Below are positions 30,146 through 34,206 of a stretch of 34,206 bases of DNA, piece by piece; within the stretch, counting starts at the first letter, position 1, and each line of letters begins with the position of its first letter. This DNA is from an uncultured Clostridiaceae bacterium (GTDB taxonomy: Bacteria; Bacillota; Clostridia; Clostridiales; Clostridiaceae): contig CALJTN010000282.1 of NCBI GenBank assembly GCA_937976175.1, forward strand, positions 1 to 34,206, written 5' to 3'. The position numbers and the translations under genes were made by a program. A model generated the notes under the pieces. That model was given only the letters and a program-made list of their open reading frames with translations, was not told the DNA's origin and ran no database searches.

Positions 30146-32173
30146 TTATTGCCTTTTTTTGCTCTTAGACTTATTATCTTGCTTAACTCCGTAGATTTTC
30201 TTGCTTTCTGTGATTGTGTGCTTATTTTTCTTTTTAAAAGTTTTATCAATAGGTTTGTCTTTAGTATTACCTTTTCTATTTTCAACTTTATCTTTACTTT
30301 TATTTATACTCTTATCTTTATACTTAATTTCTTTTGATTTTCCGCTGTTGCTACTAAAATGCTCATTATTTTTCTTTACTCTTGGTTTTATTAAACACTT
30401 AGGTCCATAACCAATGAGATCTTCTCTGTTTGCTTCTGTTAAAGCTGAATATACTAAATCATATTTCATAGGATCTTTATACTGAAGCAATGCCCTTTGC
30501 ATAGCTTTTTCATGTTTGGTTTTAGGTATATGAACTTCTTCAAGGGTATTTGGATCAAGTCCTGTATAAAACATTGTTGTTGATGGTGTACCTGGTGTTG
30601 GATAGAAATCTTGAACCTGCTCAGGTTGGTAATTAGTATCCCTAAGGTATTCTGCTAGTTCTACTGCAGAAGTTATTGTACACCCAGGGTGGCTAGACAT
30701 TAAATATGGTATAAGGTATTGTTTTTTTTCTATTTTCTCAGTAGCCTTATAAAACTTTTCTCTAAATTTACCATAAGTTTTTCCAGCAGGTTTTCCCATA
30801 AGCTTTAAAACTTTATGTGAAACATGTTCTGGTGCAACTTTAAGGTTGCCACTGACATGATGCTTAATAAGTTCATTGAAAAAGGTATCATTTTTATCTG
30901 CCATAATATAATCATATCGTAATCCAGAACGCACAAAAACTTTTTTAATATTAGGCAATGCCCGAAGTTTTCTAAGCACATTTAAATATTCCATATGGTC
31001 AACATTTAGATTTTTACAGGGGCTAGGATGTAAACATTGCTTATCTTTACATGCACCTACTTTTAACTGTTTATCACAAGCAGGCTGTCTAAAGTTGGCG
31101 GTAGGCCCCCCTACATCGTGAATATATCCTTTAAAATCTTTAAACTTTGTAATTTCTATTGCTTCTTCTAATATTGAACTCTCGCTTCTACTTTGTACAA
31201 TTCTACCTTGGTGAAAGGTTATGGCACAGAAAGCACAACTACCAAAACATCCTCTTGAACTGACTAAACTAAATTTAACTTCCTCGATTGCTGGTATTCC
31301 GCCCAGTTCTTCATAAACAGGATGATAATTTTTTTCATAAGGCAAGCTATATACCTTATCTAATTCTTGCCTGGTAAGTGGCATTTCAGGTTTGTTTTGC
31401 ACAAGATACTTATTAGAATGCTTTTGTACTATAGCACTTCCTCTCACAGGATCTTGTTCGTCATATTGTATTTTAAAGGCTTCTGCATATTTCTTCACAT
31501 CGCTACAGACCTCTTTATAAGAGGCTATTTCAACATAGTCATTTATATCTTCTATATTCTCTGCTACATAACATGTGCCAAGCACCTTTGTAATAGATTT
31601 AATATCTACACCTTCATTTAACTTCCTTGCAATATTGACAACTTGCTTCTCACCCATACCAAATATCAATAAATCTGCTCCACTATCTATTAGCATAGAT
31701 TTTCTTACCTTATCACTCCAATAATCATAATGTGCAAAACGCCTTAAACTTGCCTCTACGCCTCCAATAACAATAGGAATTCCTTTATATGCTTCTCTTA
31801 TTCTATTACAATAAACTATTGTCGCTCTATCAGGTCTAAGTCCCATTTTGCCACCGGGAGAATACATATCTTTTTCTCTTATTTTCTTGCTTACTGTATA
31901 ATGGTTAACCATAGAATCCATGTTTCCAGCATTTACCAAAAATCCTAATCTTGGCTTCCCCAACTTTTTAAAATCCTCCGTATCCTTCCAAGCTGGTTGA
32001 GCTATTATCCCCACTTTGTAGCCTTCACTTTCAAGAACCCTTGAAATGATAGCCGTTCCAAAACTATGATGATCCACATATGCATCACCAGTAACTATAA
32101 TAAAATCTAACTCATTCCAACCTCTATCTATAATATCACTCTTGCTAATAGGTAAATAATTATTATCTTTCAT
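30146..32173 (-). CDS. ygiQ: YgiQ-type radical SAM protein (UPF0313)
   Basis: 675 residues. An N-terminal domain with [18 protein letters not shown] and [19 protein letters not shown] precedes a radical SAM core whose cluster ligands are C309, C313 and C316 ([12 protein letters not shown]). Further conserved pieces are [20 protein letters not shown] and the motif around LKLMGKP. The family is widespread and its reaction undetermined as far as I know. The C-terminal tail of about 75 residues is almost only Lys, Ser, Asp and Asn and probably unstructured. ATG 32173 is chosen because AGAAGGTG lies 7 nt before it; the GTG at 32182 is inside that site. It follows the chemotaxis gene on the same strand after 105 nt, but the two probably are not functionally linked. 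Confidence 0.93.
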   Translation of the reverse strand: MKDNNYLPISKSDIIDRGWNELDFIIVTGDAYVDHHSFGTAIISRVLESEGYKVGIIAQPAWKDTEDFKKLGKPRLGFLVNAGNMDSMVNHYTVSKKIREKDMYSPGGKMGLRPDRATIVYCNRIREAYKGIPIVIGGVEASLRRFAHYDYWSDKVRKSMLIDSGADLLIFGMGEKQVVNIARKLNEGVDIKSITKVLGTCYVAENIEDINDYVEIASYKEVCSDVKKYAEAFKIQYDEQDPVRGSAIVQKHSNKYLVQNKPEMPLTRQELDKVYSLPYEKNYHPVYEELGGIPAIEEVKFSLVSSRGCFGSCAFCAITFHQGRIVQSRSESSILEEAIEITKFKDFKGYIHDVGGPTANFRQPACDKQLKVGACKDKQCLHPSPCKNLNVDHMEYLNVLRKLRALPNIKKVFVRSGLRYDYIMADKNDTFFNELIKHHVSGNLKVAPEHVSHKVLKLMGKPAGKTYGKFREKFYKATEKIEKKQYLIPYLMSSHPGCTITSAVELAEYLRDTNYQPEQVQDFYPTPGTPSTTMFYTGLDPNTLEEVHIPKTKHEKAMQRALLQYKDPMKYDLVYSALTEANREDLIGYGPKCLIKPRVKKNNEHFSSNSGKSKEIKYKDKSINKSKDKVENRKGNTKDKPIDKTFKKKNKHTITESKKIYGVKQDNKSKSKKRQ

Positions 32174-32278
32174 TACTTGCACCTTCTTTTGTTTTAATCA
32201 TAAATTTCAATATCTAATTCAAAATATAATTATAACATTCTTTAGGATTTATTTCTTTGAAAATAATAAAATTTATTC

Positions 32279-34048
32279 TTAATTAGAGAGCTTGAATTTA
32301 TTAATCTGTTCGTTCATTTTAACCGCCATGTCATTCAATAGTTGTGATGAAGAGGAAACCTCATCAGCCGCTGCAGTCATTTCCTCTGAGGAGGCAGTTA
32401 TTTGTTGCGATAAATCTGAATTCTCTTTTGATACTAAATTTACCTTATCCACCTTTATAATTAGTTCATCTTGTTTAGAACTTAACCCTATTATCATTTC
32501 ATTAATATATCCAATCTTTGGTTGAATTTCTTCCACTGCACTTGCAATGTTATTAAAAGAATTAACAGTATTATCTACAACGTCATTTTGAACTTTTAAA
32601 TGACCATTTACTGTCTGTGTAATCTTCACTACATTGTCTGCGCCTAAGGAAATATCTTTTATTAAAATATTAATTTCTTTTGATGAGTCCTTAGACTGCT
32701 CAGCAAGTCCCCTTATTTCTTCAGCAACAATAGCAAATCCTCTTCCAGCATCACCTGCTCTTGCAGCTTCTATTGCTGCATTCAAGGCTAACAAATTAGT
32801 TTTATCTGATATAGTTTTAATCATATTTGTAATATTGTTTATTTGCTCAATCTTTTTACTTAAAATAAGGATTTCTTTATTAACATAGTTAAAAGAACTA
32901 TTTATACTGCCCATAGCTATCATCAAAGTTCCAAGTTCTTCTTTTCCTTTCTCTGCTATGTCCCCAGTTATTTTTGAGTCCTTTCCCAATGTTTCTATAT
33001 AGCACAAAATACTGGATATCTCCTGTCTTAATTTAATTATTGTTTCATCAATGTTTGACAAATTGCTACTTTGTGTTAAAGAGCCCACAGCAACATTCTC
33101 TATTGATACGGCAATTTGTTTTGAAGCTAAATTCATTTCCTGTGATACCTGGCTTAAACTAAAAGATTGTTCAACTATACAGTGGGAATTGTCTGTTACC
33201 AATTTTAGTATATTAGATACATTATCAATCATTTTAGCTAAGGATTTTTTCATCATGCCAAATTCATTAGAATCTTTAACATTTATTTTTCCTGTAAAAT
33301 CACCTTGTGAAACAGAATTTAATTCTTCTATTAATTCTTTAAGTGAATTTTTAATAATCTTTATAATACTAAAAGAAAGTAGGGCCAAGATAATAATTGC
33401 TGATATGTTTATAATATAAAGCATCTTTACACCGTCATTATATATTTTACTACTGTTTATTTTTAATTTTTCCGCAGCTAATTTATTGTACTTAATGAGG
33501 CCATCCGTTGAAGTAATTATATTTCTTTCTAGAGTAATAAGATTATTCTTTTCCATAGTTAAAGAATTATTACCTTCTTTTTTCTTAACTTTAATGGATT
33601 CCCACATTAACATGTAGTCACTATAATCTTTTTTTATTTTTTTTATGTATTCATTTTGATACTCGTCTTTATTTGAATTTTCATACTGTTCCAATGCCTT
33701 TTTTATATGCTCATTGTTAGACTTAATATCCTTTTCAAACTCATAATAAAATTGGCTTTCTGTACCTCTTGATACATTATAACGGATTGTTGAAAACTTA
33801 CTATGAATCTCTCCAATATTTATTATTGATACCAATTGATCACTATAAATTCTATCAGTATTATTGTTTACTTTTCTAACGGTTATTTGACCTATAACAC
33901 CAACTACACCTAAAAATATAACAGATAATATTAAAATAATGATAATCAAGTTAATTAACTTAACGCTGTGAGACTTTGCTTTACCTTTATTTTTCTGATT
34001 TTGGGGGTTTGTAAATTTCTCATCTCTAGTTTTCTTAGTTTTTTTCAT
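32279..34048 (-). CDS. Methyl-accepting chemotaxis protein
   Basis: 589-residue transmembrane receptor. A basic cytoplasmic lead (1-29) is followed by a first membrane helix (about 30-54), an extracellular four-helix-bundle-like sensor of about 150 residues (4HB_MCP type), a second helix (about 207-230) and a HAMP domain. A long cytoplasmic signalling coiled coil follows; its conserved tip is [15 protein letters not shown], then [18 protein letters not shown]. Gln/Glu pairs flanking the tip are plausible methylation sites. It signals to CheA/CheW. The ligand is not visible from sequence, but the gene's promoter carries an operator identical to those of the maltodextrin genes, so a sugar or maltodextrin-related stimulus, perhaps through MalE, is a reasonable inference. 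AATGGAGGGA lies before ATG 34048. No terminator is clear after it. Confidence 0.94.
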   Translation of the reverse strand: MKKTKKTRDEKFTNPQNQKNKGKAKSHSVKLINLIIIILILSVIFLGVVGVIGQITVRKVNNNTDRIYSDQLVSIINIGEIHSKFSTIRYNVSRGTESQFYYEFEKDIKSNNEHIKKALEQYENSNKDEYQNEYIKKIKKDYSDYMLMWESIKVKKKEGNNSLTMEKNNLITLERNIITSTDGLIKYNKLAAEKLKINSSKIYNDGVKMLYIINISAIIILALLSFSIIKIIKNSLKELIEELNSVSQGDFTGKINVKDSNEFGMMKKSLAKMIDNVSNILKLVTDNSHCIVEQSFSLSQVSQEMNLASKQIAVSIENVAVGSLTQSSNLSNIDETIIKLRQEISSILCYIETLGKDSKITGDIAEKGKEELGTLMIAMGSINSSFNYVNKEILILSKKIEQINNITNMIKTISDKTNLLALNAAIEAARAGDAGRGFAIVAEEIRGLAEQSKDSSKEINILIKDISLGADNVVKITQTVNGHLKVQNDVVDNTVNSFNNIASAVEEIQPKIGYINEMIIGLSSKQDELIIKVDKVNLVSKENSDLSQQITASSEEMTAAADEVSSSSQLLNDMAVKMNEQINKFKLSN

Positions 34049-34088
34049 ATATTCCCTCCATTAAGTCGACTTTTGGTATTCTATTTAC

Positions 34089-34126
34089 ATTATACTAAAT
34101 AAAACACCAGTATGCAATCGGTTGCA
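34089..34126 (-). promoter_or_regulatory. Chemotaxis receptor promoter with maltodextrin-type operator
   Basis: Minus strand operator TGCAACCGATTGCA (34113-34126), identical to the amylase copy. Its end forms -35 TTGCAT (34112-34117), 17-bp spacer, TATAAT (34089-34094). Operator position, -35, spacer and -10 are the same as at 14570-14607, although the two spacers differ in sequence. Confidence 0.85.
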
Positions 34127-34206
34127 TTGTCATTTAGAGAATATTATAATTATTAGCATACGTTTTTTTTGCATTTATAGTGAAATTACAAAAAAAAAGA
34201 TAAAAA

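Noticed and set aside
30089-30410. Plus-strand ORFs of 82 and 69 aa
   Set aside because: They are the Phe/Leu-rich complement of the Lys-rich tail of ygiQ and start within the terminator or without a ribosome binding site.
32292-33419. Several plus-strand ORFs within the chemotaxis receptor
   Set aside because: Complement of long helical coiled-coil coding sequence; no ribosome binding sites and no recognisable protein features.

Overview
The window is AT-rich (about 30% GC by eye), with strong AGGAGG-type ribosome binding sites, TTGACA/TATAAT promoters and many hairpin-plus-U-tract terminators. Protein families and codon choice point to a Clostridium-like Firmicute chromosome. I saw no tRNA, rRNA, transposase, phage gene or CRISPR array. 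Most ORFs in alternative frames are shadows of the genes listed here.

Left part (1-12,500). A truncated polytopic permease runs off the left edge. It is followed by a small conserved-looking gene and a five-gene minus-strand operon: membrane fusion protein, MacB-type ATPase, MacB-type permease, histidine kinase and OmpR-type regulator. This looks like a self-regulated export or envelope-stress module. Upstream of it, three TCTAAA direct repeats spaced exactly 11 bp abut a TATAAT box. Next come a TtcA-like PP-loop tRNA thiolase, an FMN-binding-type lipoprotein, a secreted PrcB-like protein, several small genes (52, 22 and 60 codons; the first two are very short) and a YwbE homologue.

Middle (12,600-26,580). 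A leaderless Cu/Zn superoxide dismutase and a membrane metallophosphoesterase precede a maltodextrin locus. It holds a surface alpha-amylase lipoprotein, cytoplasmic type I pullulanase, a LacI-family regulator, malEFG transport genes, beta-phosphoglucomutase and a GH65 maltose phosphorylase. Logic: the amylase cuts starch outside, MalEFG import maltodextrins, pullulanase debranches them, maltose phosphorylase gives glucose plus beta-glucose-1-phosphate, and the mutase gives glucose-6-phosphate. No transport ATPase is present, so a shared MsmX/MalK type must be encoded elsewhere.

Right part (26,600-34,206). Two hypothetical genes, an atypical kinase-like protein, a lone PIN-domain protein, an arginase-family formimidoylglutamase, a YgiQ-type radical SAM protein and a methyl-accepting chemotaxis protein.

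The strongest unexpected signal is a family of 14-bp operators (TGCAACCGATTGCA and close variants). They lie at the amylase, pullulanase, malE and pgmB-malP promoters and also at the promoter of the distant chemotaxis receptor. At the amylase, pgmB and receptor promoters the operator overlaps the -35 hexamer with the same offset. This suggests the receptor belongs to the maltodextrin regulon. Other points of interest are the malE-malF attenuator-like hairpin, a related pair of long palindromes, a hairpin between a Shine-Dalgarno sequence and its ATG, and a 22-codon gene with its own ribosome binding site and terminator.
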